A stretch of 39,157 bases of DNA from Deltaproteobacteria bacterium (GTDB taxonomy: Bacteria > Desulfobacterota > GWC2-55-46). The stretch lies in assembly GCA_016213015.1 (NCBI GenBank), contig JACRCE010000039.1, positions 1 to 39,157 on the forward strand, in the 5' to 3' direction. Of this stretch, positions 31,189 through 39,017 are shown piece after piece (positions within the stretch are counted from its first letter, which is position 1; the number at the start of each line of letters is the position of its first letter). A program made the position numbers and the translations under genes. Under the pieces are notes generated by a model that saw nothing but the letters and a program-made list of their open reading frames with translations, made no database searches and had not been told where the DNA came from.

Positions 31189-33009
31189 ATGTGCGGCATA
31201 GTCGGATACGCGGGAAGCAGGAACGCGGCTGAGGTGCTTTTTGACGGCCTCAAAAAACTCGAGTACCGGGGGTACGATTCGTCCGGCGTGGCCGTGCTTA
31301 ATGAAGGCGGCATGGAACTGAGGAGGAGCGTCGGCAAGCTAAAGGCGCTTGAAGCGGAGCTTTCCAAAAGGCCGGTTGCAGGGCACGTCGGCATAGGGCA
31401 CACACGCTGGGCCACCCACGGCAGGCCGACCGAGGAGAACGCGCACCCGCACGTCGAGGCAGGGGTTGCCGTTGTGCATAACGGCATCATCGAAAACTAT
31501 CTGTCTTTGCGGGAGGAGCTTAAAAAAGAAGGCGCGGTCTTCAAGTCCGAGACGGACACCGAGTGCCTTACGCACCTCATATCGAGGGAGATGAAAAAGG
31601 GGCTTTGCCTTGAGGACGCGGTGCGCGAGGCGATAAGGCGCGTCAAGGGCACGTATGCCCTTGCGGTCATAAGCGTGACAGAGCCGGAGAGGATCGTCGC
31701 GGCGAGGATGGAGTGCCCATTGATGATCGGCCTCGGTGAGGGCGAGAATATAATCTCATCCGACATAACGGCTGTGCTCAACATTACCCGCAAGGCCATA
31801 TTCCTCAAGGACCACGAGATGGCCGTCATCACGAGCGACAAGGCCGAGATAACCACCTTTGACGGGGACAGCGTAACAAGGCAGGCCACGGTAGTTGACT
31901 GGAGCCCCATAATGGCGGAGAAGGGCGGGTACCGCCACTTCATGCTCAAGGAGATTTACGAGCAACCGAGGGCAATAACCGACACCTTCAGGGGCTTGAT
32001 CGCCGAGGAGGCCGGAGACGTGTTTCTGAACGGCTTCGACGTGCCGCTCATGGACATCGAGCGGGTATACATCACGGCCTGCGGCACTTCGTGGCACGCC
32101 GCTCTTGTAGGCAAATATATATTCGAGGAGTTTTTCAGGATACCGACCGAGGTTGACCTTGCCTCCGAGTTCCGTTATAGGAATCCGCTGGTCAACAAAA
32201 AATCGCTCGTGCTCGCCATATCTCAGTCCGGCGAGACCGCGGACACGCTTGCCGCGATAAAAGAGGTTAAAAGACGCGGCGCGTCAACCATCGCGGTCTG
32301 CAACGTGATGGAATCGTCCCTAACGAGGGAGTGCGACTGGTCTTTTATGACGCACGCCGGGCCTGAGATAGGCGTGGCCTCCACAAAGGCGTTTACGACC
32401 CAGCTCGTCGCGTTATTTCTCCTTGGGCTGTGCTTCGGCAGGCGCACGGGCAAGGTCAGCGCCGAGACCGGGGTCGAACTTATACAGGAGCTTGTCCGGC
32501 TTGCCAAGAAGATGGACAGATGCCTTGAGCAGAACTTCATGGTCGAGGCGATAGCGAAAAGATATTTTCACTGCTCGGACTTCATCTACCTTGGCAGGGG
32601 ACATAACTTTCCCATAGCCCTCGAGGGCGCGTTGAAGCTCAAGGAGATATCGTACATCCACGCGGAAGGCTACGCCGCCGGAGAGATGAAGCACGGCCCC
32701 ATAGCCCTTATTGACGAGGACATGCCGGTCGTGGCCATTGCGCCGCTCGACCAGAGTTATTCAAAGATGCTCGGCAACATGGAGGAGGTCAAGGCAAGGG
32801 GCGGCAGGATCATCGCCCTTGTAAACGACGGGGACACGGAGGCGTCAGGCCGGGCCGACGACGTGATCCGCGTGCCATCGGCGCCGGCGCACCTTACGCC
32901 GATACTCATGTCAATACCGCTCCAACTCCTTGCGTATCACATTGCCGTGCTGAAGGGCACTGACATCGACCAGCCGCGAAACCTTGCAAAGAGCGTTACC
33001 GTAGAATGA
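31189..33009 (+). CDS. glmS: Glutamine--fructose-6-phosphate aminotransferase (isomerizing)
   Basis: The 606-residue enzyme makes glucosamine-6-phosphate from fructose-6-phosphate and glutamine, the entry step to UDP-GlcNAc. MCGIVGYAG supplies the N-terminal Cys nucleophile after Met removal. HTRWATHG and HNGIIENY belong to the glutaminase domain (about 1-230). Two SIS sugar-isomerase domains follow, with TACGTSWHAALVGKY, SQSGETADTLAA, STKAFTTQ, and the end QPRNLAKSVTVE. GAGG lies about 12 bases before the ATG. It follows the GHKL gene by 46 bp and precedes plsY by 16 bp. No glmS ribozyme features are seen upstream. Confidence 0.97.
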   Translation: MCGIVGYAGSRNAAEVLFDGLKKLEYRGYDSSGVAVLNEGGMELRRSVGKLKALEAELSKRPVAGHVGIGHTRWATHGRPTEENAHPHVEAGVAVVHNGIIENYLSLREELKKEGAVFKSETDTECLTHLISREMKKGLCLEDAVREAIRRVKGTYALAVISVTEPERIVAARMECPLMIGLGEGENIISSDITAVLNITRKAIFLKDHEMAVITSDKAEITTFDGDSVTRQATVVDWSPIMAEKGGYRHFMLKEIYEQPRAITDTFRGLIAEEAGDVFLNGFDVPLMDIERVYITACGTSWHAALVGKYIFEEFFRIPTEVDLASEFRYRNPLVNKKSLVLAISQSGETADTLAAIKEVKRRGASTIAVCNVMESSLTRECDWSFMTHAGPEIGVASTKAFTTQLVALFLLGLCFGRRTGKVSAETGVELIQELVRLAKKMDRCLEQNFMVEAIAKRYFHCSDFIYLGRGHNFPIALEGALKLKEISYIHAEGYAAGEMKHGPIALIDEDMPVVAIAPLDQSYSKMLGNMEEVKARGGRIIALVNDGDTEASGRADDVIRVPSAPAHLTPILMSIPLQLLAYHIAVLKGTDIDQPRNLAKSVTVE

Positions 33010-33025
33010 CCCATACCGCGCAAAC

Positions 33026-33631
33026 ATGCCGCCATTAACCCCGTATTATCCGCTCATACTCGCCGCGTATCTGCTCGGCTCAATCCCGACCGGAGTCGTG
33101 GTTGCGCGACTATTCGGCGGGGTAGACCCAAGGAAGACCGGCAGCGGCAACATCGGCGCAACCAACGTAGGAAGGAGCGCGGGCAAGGCCGCCGGGATTG
33201 TAACGCTCATCGGCGACGCGCTGAAGGGCGCGGCCCCGGCGCTTGCGGCCTTGTATCTGCAACCTGACCCCGCGTTCGTGTCCATCGTCGGCTTTGCCGC
33301 GTTTGCCGGGCATCTGTTTCCGGTGTTCCTTGGCTTCAAAGGCGGCAAAGGGGTTGCAACGGCCTGCGGCGTGATGCTCGTGGTCTCTCCAATTGCAACC
33401 CTTATCGCCATCGGGGTCTTTGTCCTGCTCGCGGCCATTGGGCGCTACGTGTCCGTCGCCTCAATAACCGCGGCAATCGCCCTGCCGATCATTCTGGCCC
33501 TGCTTCCGGGCAAGGCCGCGTTTGTGCCGCTCGGCGCGGCAATATGCGTCTTTATAATCATCAAGCACCACGAGAACATCAAAAGGCTTATGCAGGGGAG
33601 GGAAAACAAGATAGGTGGGAAGAAGGGCTGA
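33026..33631 (+). CDS. plsY: Acyl-phosphate glycerol-3-phosphate acyltransferase
   Basis: The 201-residue inner-membrane enzyme transfers an acyl group from acyl phosphate to glycerol-3-phosphate at the start of phospholipid synthesis. It has about five membrane helices and the family loops: YLLGSIPTGVVVARL (about 15-29), DPRKTGSGNIGATNVGR (about 34-50), GHLFPVFLGFKGGKGVAT (about 95-112) and KHHENIKRL near the end. It starts 16 bases after glmS with no obvious ribosome site, so it may depend on coupling. It converges with the PilZ-like gene across a 31-bp gap with no clear terminator. Confidence 0.96.
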   Translation: MPPLTPYYPLILAAYLLGSIPTGVVVARLFGGVDPRKTGSGNIGATNVGRSAGKAAGIVTLIGDALKGAAPALAALYLQPDPAFVSIVGFAAFAGHLFPVFLGFKGGKGVATACGVMLVVSPIATLIAIGVFVLLAAIGRYVSVASITAAIALPIILALLPGKAAFVPLGAAICVFIIIKHHENIKRLMQGRENKIGGKKG

Positions 33632-33662
33632 TGGCGGGCGAGGGTCCTTTAAGTCGGGTCCT

Positions 33663-34037
33663 TCAGCCCTTATCCACCCATTCCCTTATCTTTCGTCTTG
33701 TCTCGTCGTCGAGGTTGACGAATTCAAGCCCCATGCCCGGTTCGGTTTTGAGCGTGGGGTCGAACTCCCTTCGCCAGACCACGCGGCACAGGCTCTTTAT
33801 GGTAATGCCGGCCTCCTTTACGTCGCAGGTTATCTCGAACTCGTCGCCTAAGCAGCGCGGGCTGACCGAGGCGATGAACATGCCGTTCGGGCCGATTATC
33901 TTTGCATAGCCGAAGAAGACGTTTTTCCCGGCCTCGCCTATTACCTTGGTAACGAGCAGTTGGCGTCTTAAGCCGCGCCTCCTGTCTTTCCTCAGAAGCA
34001 CGTATTCGTTGTCCTTACCGTCTTTACCACTTGCCAT
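33663..34037 (-). CDS. PilZ-like domain protein with degenerate c-di-GMP motif
   Basis: The 124-residue protein looks like a single PilZ barrel. RRRGLRRQLL (about 19-28) resembles the arginine switch of PilZ proteins, and GMFIAS with GMGLEFVNLDDE fits the later strands. The second ligand motif, normally D/NxSxxG, reads IIGPNG. Both the Asn/Asp and Ser positions are lost, so c-di-GMP binding is doubtful. It overlaps the nitroreductase gene upstream by 14 bases and is probably cotranscribed with ftsY and the nitroreductase. The GGDEF/EAL protein elsewhere in the window makes c-di-GMP signalling likely in this organism, but no direct link can be shown. Confidence 0.75.
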   Translation of the reverse strand: MASGKDGKDNEYVLLRKDRRRGLRRQLLVTKVIGEAGKNVFFGYAKIIGPNGMFIASVSPRCLGDEFEITCDVKEAGITIKSLCRVVWRREFDPTLKTEPGMGLEFVNLDDETRRKIREWVDKG

Positions 34038-34554
34038 AATGGATGATCTCCCCTAATGGCTTCCTTGTCTTGTTCTCCTTGACGAGTTGGGCCAACGGAT
34101 ACCCGATAGCTATGAGCGCCACGACCTCTATAGGCTCCGGGATGCCGAGTATCCCCTTTACGGCATCGGCGTCAATGGCCGCGATCCAGCAGGCGCCGAG
34201 ACCCTCGGCGGTCGCAACGGCTATCATCTCCGTAACGGCTATCGTTGTGTCAACCCATGCGTAGTTTACGTTGTCCGTCTTTCTGACCCATGCCTTTTGA
34301 GGTTCGGCGCAGGCAACGAGCATGATTGGCGCGGACTTATGCCCATCCTTCATAAGCGCCGTGTCCAGTTGGGCGCGGTCTTTCTTTTCGACCACTACGA
34401 ACTGCCACGGCTGGCGGTTTGCCGCGCTCTGCGCCCTGTTGAGCGCCATGATGAGACGCGCAAGCTTATCAGGCTCGATCGGCTTGTCCGCGAACTCGCG
34501 TACGCTCTTTCTGCGCTCGAACAACTCGTAAAAGTTTTTCAGTTTTTCGTCCAT
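34024..34554 (-). CDS. Nitroreductase-family FMN oxidoreductase
   Basis: The 176-residue flavoprotein has RRKSVREFADKPIEPDKL (about 14-31) and the FMN-binding AQSAANRQPWQFVVV (about 41-55). The central TTIAVTEMIAVATAEGLGACWI helix and the PIEVVALIAIGYP strand are also typical. Members use NAD(P)H to reduce nitroaromatics, quinones or flavins. The true substrate cannot be read from sequence. It is shorter than NfsB-type enzymes, as is common for this subgroup. It starts 19 bases after ftsY and overlaps the PilZ-like gene, so all three look like one unit. The link with ftsY is positional only. Confidence 0.92.
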   Translation of the reverse strand: MDEKLKNFYELFERRKSVREFADKPIEPDKLARLIMALNRAQSAANRQPWQFVVVEKKDRAQLDTALMKDGHKSAPIMLVACAEPQKAWVRKTDNVNYAWVDTTIAVTEMIAVATAEGLGACWIAAIDADAVKGILGIPEPIEVVALIAIGYPLAQLVKENKTRKPLGEIIHYGKW

Positions 34555-34573
34555 AAGACCAGCCTCCTGATGG

Positions 34574-35479
34574 TCATATCAGCGCGTCAACAAACTCCCG
34601 CGCATCGAAGTCCTTTAGGTCCGAGGCGCTCTCGCCGACGCCGATGAGGCGAATCGGTATCTTCAACTCTCCGGCTATGGGCACGATTATGCCGCCCTTG
34701 GCCGTGCCGTCGAGCTTCGTTAGCGCAATGCCGGTAACGCCTATGGCCTCGTTGAAGAGCCGCGCCTGATTAAGCGCGTTTTGTCCGGTGGATGCGTCGA
34801 GCACAAGCAGGTTTTCATGCGGCGCGCCGGGCAGTTCCCTCCCGACGATGCGTTTGACCTTTTTAAGCTCCTCCACCAGATTCGTCTTCGTGTGCAGCCT
34901 GCCTGCGGTGTCGAGGATGAGGACGTCGCTCTTCCGGGATATTGCGGCGCGCACCGCGTCAAAGGCAATCGCACCGGGGTCTCCTCCATGCGCCTGTCTT
35001 ATGACCTGACAACCGACGCGCTCCCCCCACAGCTCAAGCTGTTCTATGGCCGCGGCGCGGAAGGTGTCGCCAGCGGCAAGGAGCACCGAGCGTCCCTCGG
35101 ACGTGTAGCGCGAGGCGAGTTTGCCGATGGTAGTGGTCTTGCCCACGCCGTTTACACCGAGCGCCATTATTACGAACGGAGAGGCGGTCGGCACAAGCGG
35201 CGCTTCTGCCTCCTTGAGTATCCTATAGATGGACGACCTTAGAAGCTCTTTAAGCCTTTCCGGGTCTTTCCCGGCGAATTGGCCCCTGAGTTCATCCACG
35301 ATTCTGCTTGAGGCGGCGACGCCTATGTCCGAGAGGATGAGCGACTCTTCGAGGTTTTCAAGTATCTCCTCCCTTGAAGCGCCTGAAAAGGCGGCCTCCA
35401 CGTTGCCCATTATGGCGTTATGGGTCCTTGCGAGTCCGGCCTTGAGGCTTGCAAGCCCGGCCTTTATGCCTTTGAACAT
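34574..35479 (-). CDS. ftsY: Signal-recognition-particle receptor FtsY
   Basis: The 301-residue SRP-family GTPase docks ribosome-SRP complexes at the inner membrane. The N domain (about 1-85) has the helical EEILENLEESLILSDIG. The G domain has GVNGVGKTTTIGKLA (P-loop), DTFRAAAIEQL, DTAGRLHTKTNL, TKLDGTAKGG and a final GVGESASDLKDF. The acidic N-terminal domain of E. coli FtsY is absent, as in many bacteria. The ATG at 35479 is preferred because GGAGAAG lies 7 bases before it. A longer reading to 35587 adds 36 residues unlike the family. It leads an operon with the nitroreductase and PilZ-like genes, and is divergent from the XRE gene. Confidence 0.96.
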   Translation of the reverse strand: MFKGIKAGLASLKAGLARTHNAIMGNVEAAFSGASREEILENLEESLILSDIGVAASSRIVDELRGQFAGKDPERLKELLRSSIYRILKEAEAPLVPTASPFVIMALGVNGVGKTTTIGKLASRYTSEGRSVLLAAGDTFRAAAIEQLELWGERVGCQVIRQAHGGDPGAIAFDAVRAAISRKSDVLILDTAGRLHTKTNLVEELKKVKRIVGRELPGAPHENLLVLDASTGQNALNQARLFNEAIGVTGIALTKLDGTAKGGIIVPIAGELKIPIRLIGVGESASDLKDFDAREFVDALI

Positions 35480-35623
35480 CTTGACTTCTCCAGTCCTGTC
35501 GCAACCTATTTGTCGCTTGTTCGCGCTTTTGTTAAAGTAGCACATAAAGACCGCGCATGGAAAGCCTTTTGCCATTAGCCTCGGCAAACCTATTTCGGGT
35601 TATTAGATGACTGGTTCGATAAT

Positions 35624-35872
35624 ATGCCGGAGATGACCAAATCCATATTTTCAGGCAGATATGACCTGTTCCGCGCGCGGCTGATCGAGGCCCGCGAAAA
35701 AGCGGACTTGACGCAGGCCGACGTCGCTGCAAGGCTCGGCAAATTCCAGTCCTTTGTCTCCAAATATGAGCTTGGCGAACGAAGACTCGACGTCGTGGAA
35801 TTTCTGGACGTCGCAACGGCATTGGGCGTGGAGCCATGCAAGATTCTCATGGAACTTCAGAAAGTCAAATGA
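35624..35872 (+). CDS. Small XRE-family helix-turn-helix regulator
   Basis: The 82-residue protein is a single Cro/C1-type DNA-binding domain. The HTH is LTQADVAARLGKFQSFVSKYELGER (about 29-53), given as LTQADVAARLG and SFVSKYELG. It is followed by LDVVEFLDVATALGVEP. It has no effector domain, so it may be an autoregulator, an antitoxin-like repressor or a remnant of a mobile module. No toxin partner is adjacent: ftsY lies upstream on the other strand and a PAS sensor follows 139 bp later. An ATG at 35633 is an alternative start. Tandem palindromes at 35946-35963 could be operator sites, but nothing shows that this protein binds them. Confidence 0.85.
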   Translation: MPEMTKSIFSGRYDLFRARLIEAREKADLTQADVAARLGKFQSFVSKYELGERRLDVVEFLDVATALGVEPCKILMELQKVK

Positions 35873-35945
35873 TATGCTTCATCAAGCAGTGTCCAGCCTT
35901 GTCCTTACGCATCGGGTCTTTTCGCGTCGAACCCATCAAGTGATA

Positions 35946-36004
35946 CTCAATTGAGAGACGTCTGAGGTTTCTATCAAACCGCGGCAAACCGCGGCAAACC
36001 GTGG
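35946..36004. repeat. Two small palindromes and a 10-bp x3 tandem repeat before the PAS sensor
   Basis: CTCAATTGAG (35946-35955) and AGACGTCT (35956-35963) are adjacent perfect palindromes. Then CAAACCGCGG is repeated at 35975, 35985 and 35995, the last with one change (GTGG). The spacing equals about one helical turn and the array ends 8 bases before the ATG at 36012. It is a candidate regulator-binding region. Confidence 0.5.
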
Positions 36005-36011
36005 GTGTCCC

Positions 36012-36854
36012 ATGTCGGTTCGCTCTATCGCCATAATAGTCGTTTGCGCTCTCTCCTTGAGCGTGTCAACGCTCTTTGCAGCGGCTCTCCTTAACGCGGC
36101 CACGTTCGCTCAAGCGGCCTTGGCAATCGTCCTCTATGCCGTATCAATGGCAATCCTCGCCGCCTCGGCTATTATTCTTTCAAAAAAGGCGCTCGCCCCG
36201 TTGGAAGACAATCTCAAGGCAATTGACCGGCTTCTCGCCGGAGACTATGGGGCAGAGGGCTGCGGAGCAGACCCTCTTTCAGCGGCGCTCGGCGCCCTGT
36301 CCGCCTCGCTCAGGGATGAATCATGCGCCTGCCGTGGTTTTCTGCAAATACTGCCCAACGCCGCAATGGAACTCGACAAGAACGGATATATGGTATGGCT
36401 CAACGACGCGGCCAACGTTTGGTTTGCCGGGGACAGATGCCTTGGAAGGCCGCTTGCCGATCTTCTTGCCGCGGATGAGCGTCCCGGCTTCATGGCCTTG
36501 CTTGGCGAGGCCGCTCTCTCAGGAAGCGTCTTGAGGCGCGAGGTTCACCTGCATATCTCCGGGGCAGGGGCAACTCGCTATCAGGTCATATGCGTGCCTA
36601 TTCTCAGAGACGGGGATATTATTGGCTGGCGCTGTATCGCGCGCGACGTGGAGGCCATGGTCAAGTTGCAAGAGGAGCTTGTCCGCGCAAGGAACGAGTC
36701 TCAGGTTATGACCGAAAAACTCAACAGGACGATAAGCGACCTTGAGGAGTTCGCGCTTCTTGCCATACGACGGGAGTTCAAGATGCAGGAGCTCCGCGAG
36801 AGGTTCGCCAACATCAAACATGAACATAATCTCAAAAAGAACATCATTGTCTGA
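36012..36854 (+). CDS. Membrane-anchored PAS sensor without kinase domain
   Basis: The 280-residue protein has two membrane helices (about 5-27 and 35-58) with almost no periplasmic loop. A short linker, a PAS domain (about 105-212, LPNAAMELDKNGYMVWLNDA to GWRCIARDVEAM) and a coiled coil (about 213-275) follow. It lacks its own His-kinase and ATPase domains. Its last 35 bases overlap the next gene, which has a PAS domain and the kinase core. The two may be a split sensor kinase made by coupling, or a single gene broken by a frameshift. EEFALLAIRREFKMQELRERF is a coil I recall at the end of PAS sensors from delta-proteobacteria, which favours a natural end here. Confidence 0.75.
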   Translation: MSVRSIAIIVVCALSLSVSTLFAAALLNAATFAQAALAIVLYAVSMAILAASAIILSKKALAPLEDNLKAIDRLLAGDYGAEGCGADPLSAALGALSASLRDESCACRGFLQILPNAAMELDKNGYMVWLNDAANVWFAGDRCLGRPLADLLAADERPGFMALLGEAALSGSVLRREVHLHISGAGATRYQVICVPILRDGDIIGWRCIARDVEAMVKLQEELVRARNESQVMTEKLNRTISDLEEFALLAIRREFKMQELRERFANIKHEHNLKKNIIV

Positions 36855-38091
36855 ACGCCGCAGTGGAACGACGGGCGGCAAGGACAAGCATGGAATAGCG
36901 GCTCCGATATGCTCGATAAACGCGCCTATCGCGATACTGAGCCGGGACGGCATAATAACGGCGGTCAATCAACCGTTTCTTGATCTGTTGAGCGCGCAAG
37001 CCCACGACGTTATGGCCCGACCGCTTGAAGGGTTTGTAGGGACAGAGCCTTTCAGCGCGTCATTCTTATCAAGACTCCTTAAAGAGCGCTGTTCAACGGA
37101 TATACGAATCTCCCTGACCGGAACGACCGGCGAGGACGTGCCTGTAACCCTGTCCGTTGCGCCGACTGATGGCGGCGCAGGCCGGACTGCCTTCATCTGT
37201 ACGGCGACAGACTTGAGGGCACGGATCGGGCTTGAACGTTCGCTGGACGCATCCGATAAGGAGCTTTCCCGCCGCGTAGCATATATTGACGACTTCCGTT
37301 CCGGGGTTTTGCACATGTTAAGGGATATTGACAGCGGGGAGGCCGCACTTGAGGCCGCCTATCGTCAGCTTCAGGAGGCGCAGGCGGAGTTGATGCAGAC
37401 CGGCAAGCTCACCGCGCTTGGCGAGCTTGCCGCCTCTCTCGCGCATGAGCTGAACCAGCCGCTTACCGTCATAAAGGGTTTGAGCCAATCCATCATGCAG
37501 TCCATGCGGGTCGAGGCGAGAGACTATGAGAGGGTCAAGCTCATAACCGATGCGTCGAGGAAGATGGAACTGATAATCAAGCACCTGAGCGTGTTTACCC
37601 GAATAGAGCCGCCGGAGACGAAGTTGGTTGACTTGAACGGCGTCATAGAGGAGGCGCGTATCATCGTAGGCCAGCTTCTCGCGGGCGGGTCGGTAAAGCT
37701 TGATCTGGATCTCGGCGCGCCTCCGCCCGTTTCCGGCTCGGCCAACAGGCTTGAGCAGGTGATTATCAACCTCGTTACGAACGCAAAGGACGCGATGCCT
37801 GACGGAGGCACGCTCAGGATAAGCACGGCAACGGAGGAAAAGGACGGACGGACTTATGCGAGGATGAGCTTTCAGGACACCGGCCACGGCATACCTGCAG
37901 ACGTGCTCCCAAGGATATTCAATCCGTTTTTCACGACCAAGGAGGTCGGCAAGGGCACGGGCCTCGGGCTGTCCATCAGCCACAGGATAATCAAGGAGCA
38001 CTCGGGAGAGATAGCCGTGGAAACCGAACCGGGCAAGGGATGCGTCTTTCACATTACGCTGCCGGCGGCGTCAAGAGGCGCCGGCGCATGA
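36820..38091 (+). CDS. Cytoplasmic PAS sensor histidine kinase, NtrB/DctB-like
   Basis: The 423-residue kinase has an N-terminal PAS-like domain (about 25-140) and a coiled linker (about 165-200). The HisKA phosphorylation box is LGELAASLAHELNQPLTVI (His near 217). The HATPase core has QVIINLVTNAKDAMPDGG (N box), FQDTGHGIP (G1), NPFFTTKEVGKGTGLGLSIS (F and G2). The HELNQPL pattern fits the NtrB/DctB group. No membrane segment is present, so signal input may come from the overlapping upstream sensor. The start is uncertain: ATG 36820 overlaps that gene by 35 bases with no good ribosome site, and TTG 36847 is an alternative. No response regulator is adjacent. It overlaps comF by ATGA. Confidence 0.88.
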   Translation: MNIISKRTSLSERRSGTTGGKDKHGIAAPICSINAPIAILSRDGIITAVNQPFLDLLSAQAHDVMARPLEGFVGTEPFSASFLSRLLKERCSTDIRISLTGTTGEDVPVTLSVAPTDGGAGRTAFICTATDLRARIGLERSLDASDKELSRRVAYIDDFRSGVLHMLRDIDSGEAALEAAYRQLQEAQAELMQTGKLTALGELAASLAHELNQPLTVIKGLSQSIMQSMRVEARDYERVKLITDASRKMELIIKHLSVFTRIEPPETKLVDLNGVIEEARIIVGQLLAGGSVKLDLDLGAPPPVSGSANRLEQVIINLVTNAKDAMPDGGTLRISTATEEKDGRTYARMSFQDTGHGIPADVLPRIFNPFFTTKEVGKGTGLGLSISHRIIKEHSGEIAVETEPGKGCVFHITLPAASRGAGA

Positions 38092-38813
38092 GAGCGGCGG
38101 CGGTCATCAAAACGATAGTCGACGTCATCTTGCCGCCGGTATGCGCCTTGTGCGGCAATGACGTGCGAAGGGACCGTCTTTGCCGGGGTTGCGAGGCTTT
38201 GCTTGAATCGATGGCGATTCAGCCGCCGTTTTGCCGCGTCTGCGGCATCCCCTTTGTCTCCGGCTCGTCTACCCCGCATACATGCGCTTTATGCTGCATC
38301 GGTACACCGCCGTTCATCGCGGCGCGAAGCGCCTTTGTATACGACGCCTGCGCGCTCGACGCGATACACGCCTTCAAATATAACGGCCGCGTTGCGCTTG
38401 CAAGGGCGCTCGGCGCCTTTGCGGCTCAAGCCTCCCCTTGTCTTTGCGATGGAAGACCGAACGTCGTTATGCCGGTGCCGCTCCATAAGGCGAGGCTCAA
38501 GGAGCGCGGCTTCAATCAGTCGCTCCTTATCGCAAGGGAAATATCCCGTCTTCAAAAGACGCCGCTTGATTACGCGAATCTGAGGCGCATACGCCCCACC
38601 GACCAGCAGGTGCGCCTGTCCGCTAAAGAGAGGCCGAAAAATGTAAAAGGCGCGTTTGCGCTTGAAAGGCCGGATATGGTGCGTGGCAAGGCAGTTCTAC
38701 TCGTTGACGACGTTTACACGACCGGCGCGACCATACGGGAGTGCGCCGCTGCGTTGAACAGGGCCGGCGCCAAGGTGTTTGCCGTTACCCTTGCAAGGGC
38801 TGTGAAACTTTGA
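38088..38813 (+). CDS. ComF-family phosphoribosyltransferase-like protein
   Basis: The 241-residue protein has an N-terminal zinc-binding region with CALCG, CRGCE, CRVCG and CALC pairs (about 17-83). The phosphoribosyltransferase-fold domain has VMPVPLHKARLKERGFNQS and the PRPP loop VLLVDDVYTTGATI (about 202-215). Members with this layout (ComF, GntX) take part in DNA uptake in competent bacteria. The enzymatic substrate is not established. The ATG at 38088 is preferred since it overlaps the kinase stop as ATGA. An upstream in-frame ATG at 38040 would add 16 residues unlike the family. It is the last gene of the window, followed by a terminator. Confidence 0.92.
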   Translation: MRAAAVIKTIVDVILPPVCALCGNDVRRDRLCRGCEALLESMAIQPPFCRVCGIPFVSGSSTPHTCALCCIGTPPFIAARSAFVYDACALDAIHAFKYNGRVALARALGAFAAQASPCLCDGRPNVVMPVPLHKARLKERGFNQSLLIAREISRLQKTPLDYANLRRIRPTDQQVRLSAKERPKNVKGAFALERPDMVRGKAVLLVDDVYTTGATIRECAAALNRAGAKVFAVTLARAVKL

Positions 38814-38829
38814 TAGGTTGACATCACAA

Positions 38830-38861
38830 GGGTGGAGCAAAGAAAACTCCTCCCCTTTTTT
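38830..38861 (+). terminator. Intrinsic terminator after comF
   Basis: GGGTGGAG (38830-38837) pairs with CTCCTCCC (38847-38854) with one T-T mismatch and a 9-base loop, followed by six T at 38856-38861. It lies 17 bases after the comF stop. Confidence 0.65.
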
Positions 38862-38898
38862 CAGAGACCTTTGCATAACCGCAATAAAGAACGTGCTT

Positions 38899-38989
38899 GT
38901 CATTGCGAGGAGCGGTTTCTTGCGACGTGGCAATCTCGTAACTCGCTGATTTACAAAGAGACGAGATTGCTTCGCGGAGCGAGAATGAC
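38899..38989. repeat. Degenerate copy of the terminal palindromic repeat core
   Basis: It starts GTCATTGCGAGG and ends GAGCGAGAATGAC, with GGCAATCTCGTA and GACGAGATTGCTTCGC inside. This is the same plan as the cores at 1-136 and 39018-39157, but it diverges in the middle and lacks the 16-bp terminal repeats. It lies only 28 bases from the right-end copy. Confidence 0.7.
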
Positions 38990-39017
38990 ACGTGCAACCT
39001 TTACTTTTTGACTTATG

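Noticed and set aside
37318-38052. 244-residue minus-strand frame opposite the histidine kinase
   Set aside because: The opposite strand encodes clear HisKA and HATPase motifs. The antisense translation shows no recognisable features.
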